Shown here in pieces: positions 43,115 through 50,565 of a DNA stretch of 64,000 nucleotides. The translations under genes were made by a program, and so were the position numbers. The notes below the pieces were generated by a model, which made no database searches, had not been told where the DNA came from, and saw only the letters and a list, made by a program, of their open reading frames with translations. The DNA is taken from assembly GCA_041685045.1 (NCBI GenBank), contig JAWLGP010000003.1, positions 1 to 64,000 on the forward strand, in the 5' to 3' direction. How positions within the stretch are numbered: the first letter of the stretch is position 1; every line of letters starts with the position of its first letter. This DNA comes from Thiohalomonas sp041685045. GTDB lineage: Bacteria > Pseudomonadota > Gammaproteobacteria > Thiohalomonadales > Thiohalomonadaceae.

Positions 43115-44046
43115 AGCTGTTCAGCCAGGGTGGGGACGGTGCGGGTACGCCGCCAGAAACGTAGAGTCGCAGCTGGCGTATAGCGGAAGCGCCAGCCGCA
43201 GCCGGGAAAGAGATCGAACGTGCGGTGAGTTGCGCTGAGCCGCTTGAGTCGCCCTTCCAGGGCGTCGAGCTCACCTGGCGAAGCGGGGTCGACGACCGCG
43301 AGCGTCGTCTGCCCCGTATCGTCCGACAGCGGGCCCACTTCGAGCCCCGCGAGTCGGGCCAACCCCCGGAAAAAGGCGTCGTGGCCCACGACGCGATCGA
43401 AACGGGCTGTGGCCGGTCCCGGCAACCGCCCGCCACCCCACGGCCAGAGACTGTTGACCGTCGGCAGCCCACGCCGTTCCCTCTCGGTGTTGACGGGGCT
43501 TTGGTGCAGCAGCATCTGCACTTCGGTCAGAAAACGGTGGAATTCAAGTCGGTCCTGCCCGGTCGGCAACATTTCGTCCACGGAACGGCCTAACGCCTGC
43601 CCCGTGGCCACCGTATGCACCGCCAGTGTGCGTGGCGCGCGCAGGAACAGGCGGCCCTGGCGTAGTTCCAGCCGCCACTCCCCTTCGAACAGGGTGTTGA
43701 ACTCGGCCAACAGGCCGTCGCACTCCTTTGCCGACAGCGACTCGGTGGACATCAGCAGCAGGCGGTCACGATCGGCGAGCAGGTGTACCGGCTCGGCGCA
43801 AAACCAGCAGTCGTCATTGGGCTCGGCGCCAAGCCCGTGACGAGTGACCGCGGCCACCGGCACGTCATCGGCGCCCGGCAAGCGCCCGAACAGCTGCCAA
43901 AGCAGCTCCGGTGGCGTGTCGGGAAAACCGGCGGTTCGGTCCGCGCGGGCCAGGACCCGCTCCAGGGTGGGCAGACGGGGGAAGTCGGGCTGCTTCCCGG
44001 CCGAGAACAGGCCGGGAAGCGCCAGGGTGAAGGCCGGGCCGCTCAC
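43105..44046 (-). CDS. RpfE-like conserved protein (annotated elsewhere as phosphoglycerate-mutase-like)
   Basis: This 313-residue cytoplasmic protein has the conserved block LPTVNSLWPWGGGRLPG near residues 195-211, preceded by RFLTEVQMLLHQSPVNTERE. I recall this pattern from RpfE of Xanthomonas and its relatives, next to recJ and prfB, where the gene belongs to the rpf (regulation of pathogenicity factors) region. The same family is often named cofactor-independent phosphoglycerate-mutase-like, but I see none of the usual metal-binding motifs. A true biochemical role is not established to my knowledge. The gene lies 10 bp from thrC and overlaps recJ, so it is translated with them. Confidence 0.7.
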   Translation of the reverse strand: MSGPAFTLALPGLFSAGKQPDFPRLPTLERVLARADRTAGFPDTPPELLWQLFGRLPGADDVPVAAVTRHGLGAEPNDDCWFCAEPVHLLADRDRLLLMSTESLSAKECDGLLAEFNTLFEGEWRLELRQGRLFLRAPRTLAVHTVATGQALGRSVDEMLPTGQDRLEFHRFLTEVQMLLHQSPVNTERERRGLPTVNSLWPWGGGRLPGPATARFDRVVGHDAFFRGLARLAGLEVGPLSDDTGQTTLAVVDPASPGELDALEGRLKRLSATHRTFDLFPGCGWRFRYTPAATLRFWRRTRTVPTLAEQLCR

Positions 44047-44056
44047 CGGGCCGGGA

Positions 44057-45142
44057 TCAAGCCATGTTGTCGAGAATGGCCTTCTTCACCGATTCGAGGG
44101 TCGCCTCGACGGTCAGCAACGAGCCCTCGCCGCCGCTCTGGCGGATGGCGGTGTCGGGGTCCTTCAGGCCGTGGCCGGTGAGGGTGCAGACGATTTTGCT
44201 GCCCTCGGGGATCTTGCCCGACTTGATGTCGCGGATGGCGCCGGCCAGGGAGGTCGCCGAGGCAGGTTCACAGAACACCCCCTCCTTGCGGGAGAGCAGC
44301 ATCTGCGTTGCCAGGATCTCCTCATCGGTGCACTCGTCGAACCAGCCATCGGAATCCTTCTGCACCTGCCACGCCTTGTCCCAGCTCTGCGGATGGCCGA
44401 TGCGGATGGCGGTGGCGACGGTCTCGGGATTGTCGACCATTTCGCCGCGCAGGAACGGCGCCGCGCCGGCGGCCTGGTAGCCCACCATGCGCGGGGTCGA
44501 ATTGACGATGCCGTGCTCCTTGTATTCCGTGTAACCCATCCAGTGCGCGGTGATGTTGCCGGCGTTACCCACCGGGATGCAGTGGAAGTCCGGTGCGCCG
44601 CCCAACTCTTCGACGATCTCGAAGGCGGCGGTCTTCTGCCCCTGCAGGCGGAACGGGTTGATGGAGTTGACGATGGTCACCGGCGCCTCGGAGGCGACCT
44701 CCTTCACCAGCCGCATGCCGTCGTCGAAGTTGCCCTTGATCTGGATCACCACCGAGCCGTGCATCATCGCCTGCGCCAGCTTGCCGAGGGCGATCTTGCC
44801 GTCGGGAATCAGCACGAAGGCGGTGATGCCGGCGCGCGCCGCATAGGCGGCCGCGGCGGCAGAGGTGTTGCCGGTGGAGGCGCAGATGATCGCCTTGGAA
44901 CCCTCTTCCACCGCCTTGGTCACCGCCATGGTCATGCCACGGTCCTTGAACGAGCCCGTGGGGTTCAGGCCCTCGTACTTGACATAAATGTCGACATCCT
45001 TGCCCAGCTCGCGCGGGATGTTGTTGAGGCGGATGAGCGGCGTGTTGCCCTCGCCCAGGCTGATGATCCGGGTGTCGTCATGGACCGGCAGACGGTCACG
45101 ATAGCGGTCAATCAGACCGGTGTAGCGGTTACGAAAAGGCAT
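44057..45142 (-). CDS. thrC: Threonine synthase
   Basis: This 361-residue PLP enzyme converts O-phosphohomoserine to threonine. The PLP lysine is Lys66 in LNPTGSFKDRGM, ASTGNTSAAAAAYAARAG is the phosphate-binding region, and PVGNAGNITAHWMGY is the later conserved block. At about 360 residues it is the short thrC type rather than the longer E. coli type. The ATG at 45142 has only a weak GGGA upstream, and an inverted-repeat element ends about 18 bp before it. It lies downstream of hom, forming a threonine-pathway pair. Confidence 0.95.
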   Translation of the reverse strand: MPFRNRYTGLIDRYRDRLPVHDDTRIISLGEGNTPLIRLNNIPRELGKDVDIYVKYEGLNPTGSFKDRGMTMAVTKAVEEGSKAIICASTGNTSAAAAAYAARAGITAFVLIPDGKIALGKLAQAMMHGSVVIQIKGNFDDGMRLVKEVASEAPVTIVNSINPFRLQGQKTAAFEIVEELGGAPDFHCIPVGNAGNITAHWMGYTEYKEHGIVNSTPRMVGYQAAGAAPFLRGEMVDNPETVATAIRIGHPQSWDKAWQVQKDSDGWFDECTDEEILATQMLLSRKEGVFCEPASATSLAGAIRDIKSGKIPEGSKIVCTLTGHGLKDPDTAIRQSGGEGSLLTVEATLESVKKAILDNMA

Positions 45143-45160
45143 TACTCTGTCCCGTTAGAA

Positions 45161-45265
45161 GGAATGTGGTAGGTGGTAGATGGCATATGGAGGAATGTGG
45201 TAGATGGTATATGGCATGTGGGATCCCATATTCCACCTACCACATGCCATATCCCTGCACATATT
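45161..45265. mobile_element. Gene-less sister of the four-helix-bundle element
   Basis: This 105-bp stretch contains GGTAGGTGGAATATGGG (reverse complement of 45225-45240 region) and GTGGTAGGTGGTAGATGGCA, the same terminal sequence as the element at 39413-39839. It is a near-palindrome centred on GGGATCCC at 45220-45227, with repeated ATGGCATGTGG modules. No open frame is present. It starts at the TAG stop of hom (45267-45269) and ends about 18 bp before thrC. It looks like a non-autonomous (MITE-like) form or a deletion relic. Confidence 0.7.
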
Positions 45266-45266
45266 C

Positions 45267-46577
45267 CTACTTCAAATATTCCACCCGAATGCGGTTGACT
45301 TCGCCGAAGATGGCGTCCAGCTTGGCCATCTTGGCCATCGCCTGATTCATCTGCTTCTCCTGCACGGTGCGGGTCAGCAGGATGATGGTGACCAGGCTTT
45401 CACCGGAGGGCGGTTCCTTCTGCACCAGCGCCTCGATGCTGATCCCGAGATCGGCGAAGATGCGGGTCAGATCGGCCAGCACGCCCGGCTTGTCCACCAC
45501 CTGCATGCGCAGGTAGTACGCGGTCTCCACCTCTTCCATCGGCATGATGGTGGTGTCGGCCAGACTGTCGGACTGGAAACCCAGCATCGGCACGCGGCCG
45601 GACGGCTCGCAGCCCATGGCACGAACCACGTCGACCAAATCGGCCACCACGGCCGAGGCGGTCGGCGCTGCACCGGCTCCGGGGCCGTAATAGAGGGTCG
45701 GGCCGACGGCGTTGCCCTTCACCACCACCGCGTTCATCACGCCGTCGACATTGGCGATCAGCCGCTTCTCGGGGATCAAGGTCGGATGGACTCGCAGTTC
45801 GATACCGCTATACCCGGCGCGCGCCATGCCAAGATGCTTGATGCGATATCCGAGTTCTTCCGCGTAGGCCACATCCTCACGGGTGATGTGGGTGATGCCT
45901 TCGGTATAGACGCTCTCGAACTGCAGCGGCACGCCGAAGGCAATCGAGGCCAGGATGGTCAGCTTGTGCGCGGCGTCGATGCCCTCGACGTCGAAGGTCG
46001 GGTCGGCCTCGGCATAGCCCAGGCGCTGCGCCTCGGCCAGCACATCGGCGAAATCCCGCTCCTCGTCACGCATGGCGGTGAGGATGAAATTCCCTGTGCC
46101 ATTGATGATCCCGGCGAGCCACTCGACCCGGTTGGCGGCGAGCCCTTCGCGGATCGACTTGATGATCGGAATACCGCCGGCGACCGCCGCCTCGAAGGCA
46201 ACCATCACGCCCTTCTCCTGCGCCGCAGCGAAGATCTCGTTGCCGTGCTTGGCGATCAGCGCCTTGTTGGCGGTGACGATATGCTTCCCGTTGGCGATGG
46301 CGCGCAGGATCATCTCCTTGGCCAGTCCGTCGCCGCCGATGAGCTCGATGATGACTTCGACCTCCGGATTGTCGATCACCTCGGCCGGGTTGGTCGTCAG
46401 GGTGATCCCGTCGGTGTCGCAGATGCGCGGCTTCTTCAGGTCGCGCGCGGCGGCGTGGACGACTTCGATACCGCGTCCGGCGCGCCGCAGGATTTCGTCG
46501 GCGTTGTCGCGCAGCACATTGATGGTGCCGCCGCCGACGGTGCCGAGCCCCAGAAGACCAACCTTGACCGAATTCAT
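45267..46577 (-). CDS. hom: Homoserine dehydrogenase
   Basis: This 436-residue enzyme reduces aspartate semialdehyde to homoserine. The Rossmann loop GLLGLGTVGGGT at residues 7-18 binds NAD(P), YAEADPTFDVEGIDAAHKLT is the catalytic-domain signature, and a C-terminal ACT domain (YYLRMQVVDKPGVLADLTRI and after, about 350-430) allows feedback by an amino acid, probably threonine. GGGGAGAG before the ATG at 46577 is a good ribosome binding site. It is the monofunctional type, not fused to aspartokinase. The TAG stop codon adjoins the repeat element. Confidence 0.95.
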   Translation of the reverse strand: MNSVKVGLLGLGTVGGGTINVLRDNADEILRRAGRGIEVVHAAARDLKKPRICDTDGITLTTNPAEVIDNPEVEVIIELIGGDGLAKEMILRAIANGKHIVTANKALIAKHGNEIFAAAQEKGVMVAFEAAVAGGIPIIKSIREGLAANRVEWLAGIINGTGNFILTAMRDEERDFADVLAEAQRLGYAEADPTFDVEGIDAAHKLTILASIAFGVPLQFESVYTEGITHITREDVAYAEELGYRIKHLGMARAGYSGIELRVHPTLIPEKRLIANVDGVMNAVVVKGNAVGPTLYYGPGAGAAPTASAVVADLVDVVRAMGCEPSGRVPMLGFQSDSLADTTIMPMEEVETAYYLRMQVVDKPGVLADLTRIFADLGISIEALVQKEPPSGESLVTIILLTRTVQEKQMNQAMAKMAKLDAIFGEVNRIRVEYLK

Positions 46578-46600
46578 CAACTCTCCCCTGCAAAAAAATC

Positions 46601-46744
46601 GATCCGCGAATGAACGCGAAAAACGCAAATGGAAATGGTTATTTTGCGGTAACTGCTCGCCCGGACCCTGGATTCCCGCCTGCGCGGGAATGACAGAGGG
46701 GGCGAGTAGTCACGTCTTGCGTTCATTGGCGTTGTTCGCGGATC
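46601..46744. repeat. Inverted-repeat element with a nested hairpin, hom-alaC gap
   Basis: The left arm (46601-46627, beginning GATCCGCGAATGAACGCG) and right arm (46718-46744, reverse complement beginning GATCCGCGAACAACGCC) are imperfect inverted repeats ending in ACGCA. Inside, at 46666-46694, lies the widespread hairpin GGATTCCCGCCTGCGCGGGA. The element fills most of the 170-bp gap and stops 2 bp short of the alaC stop codon. Confidence 0.75.
46666..46694. repeat. Nested GGATTCCCGC hairpin repeat
   Basis: ATTCCCGC at 46672-46679 pairs with GCGGGAAT at 46684-46691 around CTGC. The same kind of hairpin is a common dispersed repeat in Beta- and Gammaproteobacteria. Here it sits inside another inverted repeat. 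Confidence 0.8.
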
Positions 46745-46746
46745 CT

Positions 46747-47937
46747 CTATTTGATTAAACCGTCCTTGCGGAACATCTCGCGGATGCCGCGCACGGCCTG
46801 GCGCGTACGGTGTTCGTTTTCGATGAGACCGAAGCGCACGTGGTCATCGCCGTATTCGCCGAAGCCGATGCCGGGTGAGACCGCCACCTTGGCCTCTTGC
46901 AGCAACTTTTTGGAGAACTCCAGCGAGCCGAGGTGTTTGTAGGCTTCCGGAATTGGTGCCCAGACAAACATGGTCGCCTTGGGCTTCTCCACCTTCCAGC
47001 CGATGTTGTTGAGACCGTCACAGAGCACGTCACGGCGACTCTGATACATCTCCCTGATTTCGGCGACGCACTCCTGCGGCCCCTCCAGGGCGGCGATCGC
47101 CGCCACCTGGATCGGGGTGAACATGCCGTAGTCCAGATAGGACTTCATGCGCGCCAGCGCCGCCACCAAGACCTTGTTGCCGCACATGAAGCCGACGCGC
47201 CAGCCGGGCATGTTGTAGCTCTTGGACATGGAGTAGAACTCCACGGCCACTTCCTTGGCACCCGGCACCTGCAAAATCGACGGGGCGACATAGCCGTCGA
47301 ACACCAGGTCGGCGTAGGCGATGTCGTGAATGACCCAGATCTGGTGCTCCCGGGCGATGGCGATCACCTTCTCGAAGAACTCGAGTTCGACGCACTGGGC
47401 AGTCGGATTTCCGGGGAAGTTGATCACCAGGAACTTCGGCTTCGGCCACGAGTCCTTGATCGCCTTCTCGAGTTCGGCGAAGAAGTCCACGCCCGGTACC
47501 AGCGGTACGTGGCGGATATCCGCCCCGGCGATGACGAAGCCATAGGGGTGGATCGGGTAGGCCGGATTCGGCACCAGCACCGCATCGCCTAGTCCCGTGG
47601 TGGCCAGCGCCAAGTGGGCCAATCCTTCTTTGGAGCCGATGGTGACAATCGCCTCGGCATCCGGATCGAGATCGACGTCGAACCGGTTCTTGTACCAGGT
47701 GCAGATGGCCCGCCTTAGACGCGGGATGCCCTTGGAAACGGAATAACGGTGCGTGTTGTCGCGCTGGGCGGCCTCGACCAACTTGTCGACGATGTGCTGT
47801 GGGGTCGGCTGGTCGGGATTCCCCATACCGAAGTCGATAATATCTTCACCCCGCGCTCGCGCTTTCGCCTTCAATTCATTGACGATATTGAAGACATACG
47901 GAGGTAACCGCTTGATTCGCTGGAATTCTTCTATCAA
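46747..47937 (-). CDS. alaC: Aminotransferase, AlaC type (alanine/glutamate-pyruvate)
   Basis: This is a class I/II PLP aminotransferase of about 396 residues. RLPPYVFNIVNELK then GEDIIDFGMGNPDQPTP match the start of E. coli AlaC, and the PLP lysine is Lys239 in SMSKSYNMPGWR. AlaC makes alanine from pyruvate and glutamate; a role with the aspartate-family genes downstream is plausible. No ATG fits: the best start is TTG at 47937, about ten residues before the conserved region, with no clear ribosome binding site. Longer in-frame sequence upstream overlaps the divergent gene region and has no similarity. It heads the collinear series with hom and thrC. Confidence 0.85.
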   Translation of the reverse strand: MIEEFQRIKRLPPYVFNIVNELKAKARARGEDIIDFGMGNPDQPTPQHIVDKLVEAAQRDNTHRYSVSKGIPRLRRAICTWYKNRFDVDLDPDAEAIVTIGSKEGLAHLALATTGLGDAVLVPNPAYPIHPYGFVIAGADIRHVPLVPGVDFFAELEKAIKDSWPKPKFLVINFPGNPTAQCVELEFFEKVIAIAREHQIWVIHDIAYADLVFDGYVAPSILQVPGAKEVAVEFYSMSKSYNMPGWRVGFMCGNKVLVAALARMKSYLDYGMFTPIQVAAIAALEGPQECVAEIREMYQSRRDVLCDGLNNIGWKVEKPKATMFVWAPIPEAYKHLGSLEFSKKLLQEAKVAVSPGIGFGEYGDDHVRFGLIENEHRTRQAVRGIREMFRKDGLIK

Positions 47938-48049
47938 GGCAATCGTGCCGGAACAGGAGTTGTAGGGACAGCCGGGGGAGGTCGCCCGGCCGGTGCGAAA
48001 GCTGCTAACATTACTGAACGCCGCATTTTCCGTCAATCGGCCCCTCGCC

Positions 48050-48460
48050 ATGAAATTCACCGAAGACCGCTCCAACGCCGCTTACACCATCCATGCCTAT
48101 GCCGAAGGCGAGGTCACGCTGGCGTTGCCGGCCCAAGAGCGTAACGAGGAAAACCGCGGCCGTCTGCGGCTGACCGCAAGTTTTGTCATCAGCGCCGGTA
48201 CGCTGGTGAGCGACTGGCCGCCGCGGCAATTGGAGGAGTTGGAGGCGGGCCACATGCAGCAGGTCGCGGAACTGGACCCGGAGGTGGTGCTGTTCGGCGC
48301 CGGCGACCGGCTGCGCTTCCCCTCCCCTGCATTGCTGGAGCCGCTGATCGAGCGCGGCATCGGGGTGGAGGTAATGGACACCAAGGCCGCCTGCCGTACC
48401 TACAACATCCTGGCCGCCGAAGGCCGCCGGGTGGCGGCCGCCCTCATCATCAGTCCGTAG
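48050..48460 (+). CDS. Mth938-like domain protein (DUF498)
   Basis: This 136-residue protein opens MKFTEDRSNAAYTIHAYAEG and contains ELDPEVVLFGAGDRLRFPSP and GVEVMDTKAACRTYNILAAE, the core of the Mth938/DUF498 family related to the mitochondrial complex I assembly factor NDUFAF3. Proteobacterial members are uncharacterised to my knowledge. The ATG at 48050 has no strong ribosome binding site; the frame is open to 47993. It is divergent from alaC. The nuo operon lies only 10 kb away, but that is too weak to claim a complex I role. Confidence 0.8.
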   Translation: MKFTEDRSNAAYTIHAYAEGEVTLALPAQERNEENRGRLRLTASFVISAGTLVSDWPPRQLEELEAGHMQQVAELDPEVVLFGAGDRLRFPSPALLEPLIERGIGVEVMDTKAACRTYNILAAEGRRVAAALIISP

Positions 48461-48565
48461 GAAAATCGAGGATGCGGTGACGACTGCATGGATGCAGGAG
48501 GTAGAGCAACGCATGGAGCAGTTGCCGAGGAACGAACCGCACCGATAGCCTGCAAGCGCCGCGGA

Positions 48566-48643
48566 TGATGCGGTTCGCAGGCTCGCCGCATCCTCCTACG
48601 AAAGCTGATGGGCACGTCGCTCTCGCTCCTTTGCCCATCCTAC
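48566..48643. repeat. GATGGGCA-family dispersed repeat (short form)
   Basis: TGATGCGGTTCGCAGGCTC at 48566-48584 is the reverse complement of the right end of the 37771-37886 repeat, and GATGGGCA with TGCCCATC at 48607-48639 is the same hairpin with the same spacer GGAGCGA. One of the two long-form hairpins is missing. Confidence 0.85.
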
Positions 48644-48689
48644 CGAGCTGTTGGGACACCACGGGGCACACGGGGAACGCGAACAAAGC

Positions 48690-48724
48690 AAAAAGGCCCC
48701 GGCGGTCTCCCGTCGGGGCCTTTG
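48690..48724 (-). terminator. Rho-independent terminator of rpoS
   Basis: On the minus strand GGCCCCGACGG pairs with CCGCCGGGGCC around a short loop and is followed by TTTTTGCTTT. It lies 20 bp past the rpoS stop codon. The other strand has a shorter T-run, so it may also stop transcripts from the left. Confidence 0.93.
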
Positions 48725-48743
48725 TCGTTCCCTTTGCGTCGGG

Positions 48744-49706
48744 TTACAGGGCGTCCTGCGTGTAACCTTGGCTCTCCATGATCTCGCGCATCCGCTTGAG
48801 CGCTTCTATCTGGATCTGCCGCACCCTTTCGCGAGTGACGCCGATCTGGTTACCAACGTCCTCGAGCGTGCTGACATCATGGCCATGGAGCCCGAAACGA
48901 CGCTCCACCACCTCGCGCTGCTTGTCCGACAATTGGGAAAGCCACGCGCTGATGTTGCTCTTGATGTCGCTGTCCTGCAGCAGTGAGGAGGGGTCGGTAT
49001 TGTTCTCATCCGGGATGGAGTCGAGCACCGACTTGTCGGCGTCGCGGCCCATCGGCACGTCCACCGAGGTGACCCGTTCGTTCAGGCTCAGCATCCGCTT
49101 GACGTCTTCCACCGGCTTGTCCAGCACCTCGGCAATTTCTTCCGGGGTCGGGTCGTGATCCAGGGTTTGGGCCAGCTGGCGCGCGGTACGCAGGTAGACG
49201 TTGATCTCCTTGACCACATGGATGGGCAGGCGAATCGTGCGGGTCTGGTTCATGATCGCCCGTTCGATGGTCTGTCGAATCCACCAGGTGGCATAAGTGG
49301 AGAAGCGGAAACCACGCTCGGGATCGAACTTTTCGACCGCACGGATCAGGCCCAGATTGCCCTCTTCGATCAGGTCGAGGAGCGCCAGGCCGCGATTCAG
49401 ATAACGTCGGGAGATCTTGACGACAAGGCGAAGGTTACTTTCGATCATGCGCTTACGCGCGCTCTCGTCACCCTTTTGGGCCAGGCGCGCATAAAACACC
49501 TCTTCTTCCGCCGAAAGCAGGGGAGAAAAGCCGATTTCGCTCAAATAGAGCCGGGTCGCATCGAGCTGCCCCTCAGGGACATCCCCGGCGGCGAACTGCT
49601 CGGTCTCCTCTTCTTCGACGCTGTCGGCTTCGAGTTCCTCCCGCTCTTCGCTCGATTCCTCCTCAAAACCTTCCAAATCCTCGATCTCGACCGTCTTTTT
49701 TGCCAT
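48744..49706 (-). CDS. rpoS: RNA polymerase sigma factor RpoS
   Basis: This 320-residue group 2 sigma factor for the general stress and stationary-phase response has region 1.2 DATRLYLSEIGFSPLLSAEE, region 2 LRLVVKISRRYLNRGLALLD and GFRFSTYATWWIRQTIERAI, and region 4 TLEDVGNQIGVTRERVRQIQ. An acidic N-terminal tail of about 45 residues precedes region 1.2. AAAGGA lies ten bases before the ATG at 49706. The nlpD gene directly upstream usually carries one of the rpoS promoters. An intrinsic terminator follows. Confidence 0.96.
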   Translation of the reverse strand: MAKKTVEIEDLEGFEEESSEEREELEADSVEEEETEQFAAGDVPEGQLDATRLYLSEIGFSPLLSAEEEVFYARLAQKGDESARKRMIESNLRLVVKISRRYLNRGLALLDLIEEGNLGLIRAVEKFDPERGFRFSTYATWWIRQTIERAIMNQTRTIRLPIHVVKEINVYLRTARQLAQTLDHDPTPEEIAEVLDKPVEDVKRMLSLNERVTSVDVPMGRDADKSVLDSIPDENNTDPSSLLQDSDIKSNISAWLSQLSDKQREVVERRFGLHGHDVSTLEDVGNQIGVTRERVRQIQIEALKRMREIMESQGYTQDAL

Positions 49707-49728
49707 AAAAATAAATCCTTTACGCTTT

Positions 49729-50565
49729 TTAATTCGTGGGTAGATAGCGCGCGGGGTCTACCGGTTGTCCGTTTTTTCGGATTTCAAAATGAAGTATAGA
49801 CCCCGATTTTCCGTTTTGCCCCATTTCGGCAATTTTTTGACCGGCCCGAACCCGTTGGCCCTCCTTCACTGCAAGCAGCCGGTTATGGCCATAGGCACTC
49901 AGCCAAGTGTCGTTATGCTTGATAATGACCAAATTTCCATATCCAATCAAACCTTTACCACTGTAAACCACCTCCCCGTCGGCGGCCGCCAGGATGTCCT
50001 GGCCGACCTGTCCGCCGATATCGACCCCCTTTTTCCCCGTCTTGGGCGAAAAGCGGGTCACCATTTTGCCCTGGGTCGGCCAGGTCCAGCGGATAATTCC
50101 GTTGGATGCGGCAGTTGGCGGCGGGTTCCGTACCGGAGCCGTGCTGACCGTGGCGGCGGGCCTGGACGAAGCCGGCACTGCCGTCGGCGGTGGCGCTCGC
50201 GGCTCCGACCGGCTGACGGGGGGGGGTGATGCCGGGCGGGATGATACCGGGCGCTGAGCGGCAGTCCAGGCGCCGACCGACTTCTCCTCGACCGGCTTGG
50301 CAAAGTAGGGCTTGGGTTGATAGGCCTGCTCGCCAGGGGGGATGAGCGAGAGACGCTGGCCGAAGTAGATGCTATAGGGCGGGCCGATATTGTTCCAGGC
50401 AGCGATATCCCTCCAGTCGAGCCCGTAGGTGAAGGAGATCGAGTAGAGCGTATCGCCGACCTGAACGTGGTGATAGCCGGGGTCCCGGGTCCGGGGAAGA
50501 GAACTGCACGCCGCCAGCGCGCCAAGCGCTCCCAGGATGACCAGGATGCGCAGCCCCTTACGCAT
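49729..50565 (-). CDS. nlpD: Murein hydrolase activator NlpD (LysM + LytM lipoprotein)
   Basis: This 278-residue outer-membrane lipoprotein has a signal with lipobox LAAC (Cys20), a LysM domain at about residues 33-77 (HHVQVGDTLYSISFTYGLDW), a proline-rich linker, and a C-terminal LytM/M23 domain (GVDIGGQVGQDILAAADGEV). The metal-binding histidine expected in the GxDx segment is replaced, as in E. coli NlpD, so the domain should activate the amidase AmiC rather than cut peptidoglycan. It overlaps yqaA by 8 bp and is 22 bp from rpoS. The pcm-nlpD-rpoS order is conserved. Confidence 0.93.
   Translation of the reverse strand: MRKGLRILVILGALGALAACSSLPRTRDPGYHHVQVGDTLYSISFTYGLDWRDIAAWNNIGPPYSIYFGQRLSLIPPGEQAYQPKPYFAKPVEEKSVGAWTAAQRPVSSRPASPPPVSRSEPRAPPPTAVPASSRPAATVSTAPVRNPPPTAASNGIIRWTWPTQGKMVTRFSPKTGKKGVDIGGQVGQDILAAADGEVVYSGKGLIGYGNLVIIKHNDTWLSAYGHNRLLAVKEGQRVRAGQKIAEMGQNGKSGSILHFEIRKNGQPVDPARYLPTN

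Larger units (their letters stand above)
48461..48743. other. Gene-free stretch with a dispersed repeat and the rpoS terminator
   Basis: No gene is visible. It contains the short GATGGGCA-family repeat at 48566-48643 and a strong intrinsic terminator at 48690-48724. The part from 48465 to 48560 has further imperfect palindromes (GCATGGATGCAGG, and CGGTTCG-related) that may be an extension of the repeat. Confidence 0.6.

Noticed and set aside
39413..45265. Diversity-generating retroelement (Avd-like protein)
   Set aside because: No reverse transcriptase and no template/variable repeat pair were found in the window.
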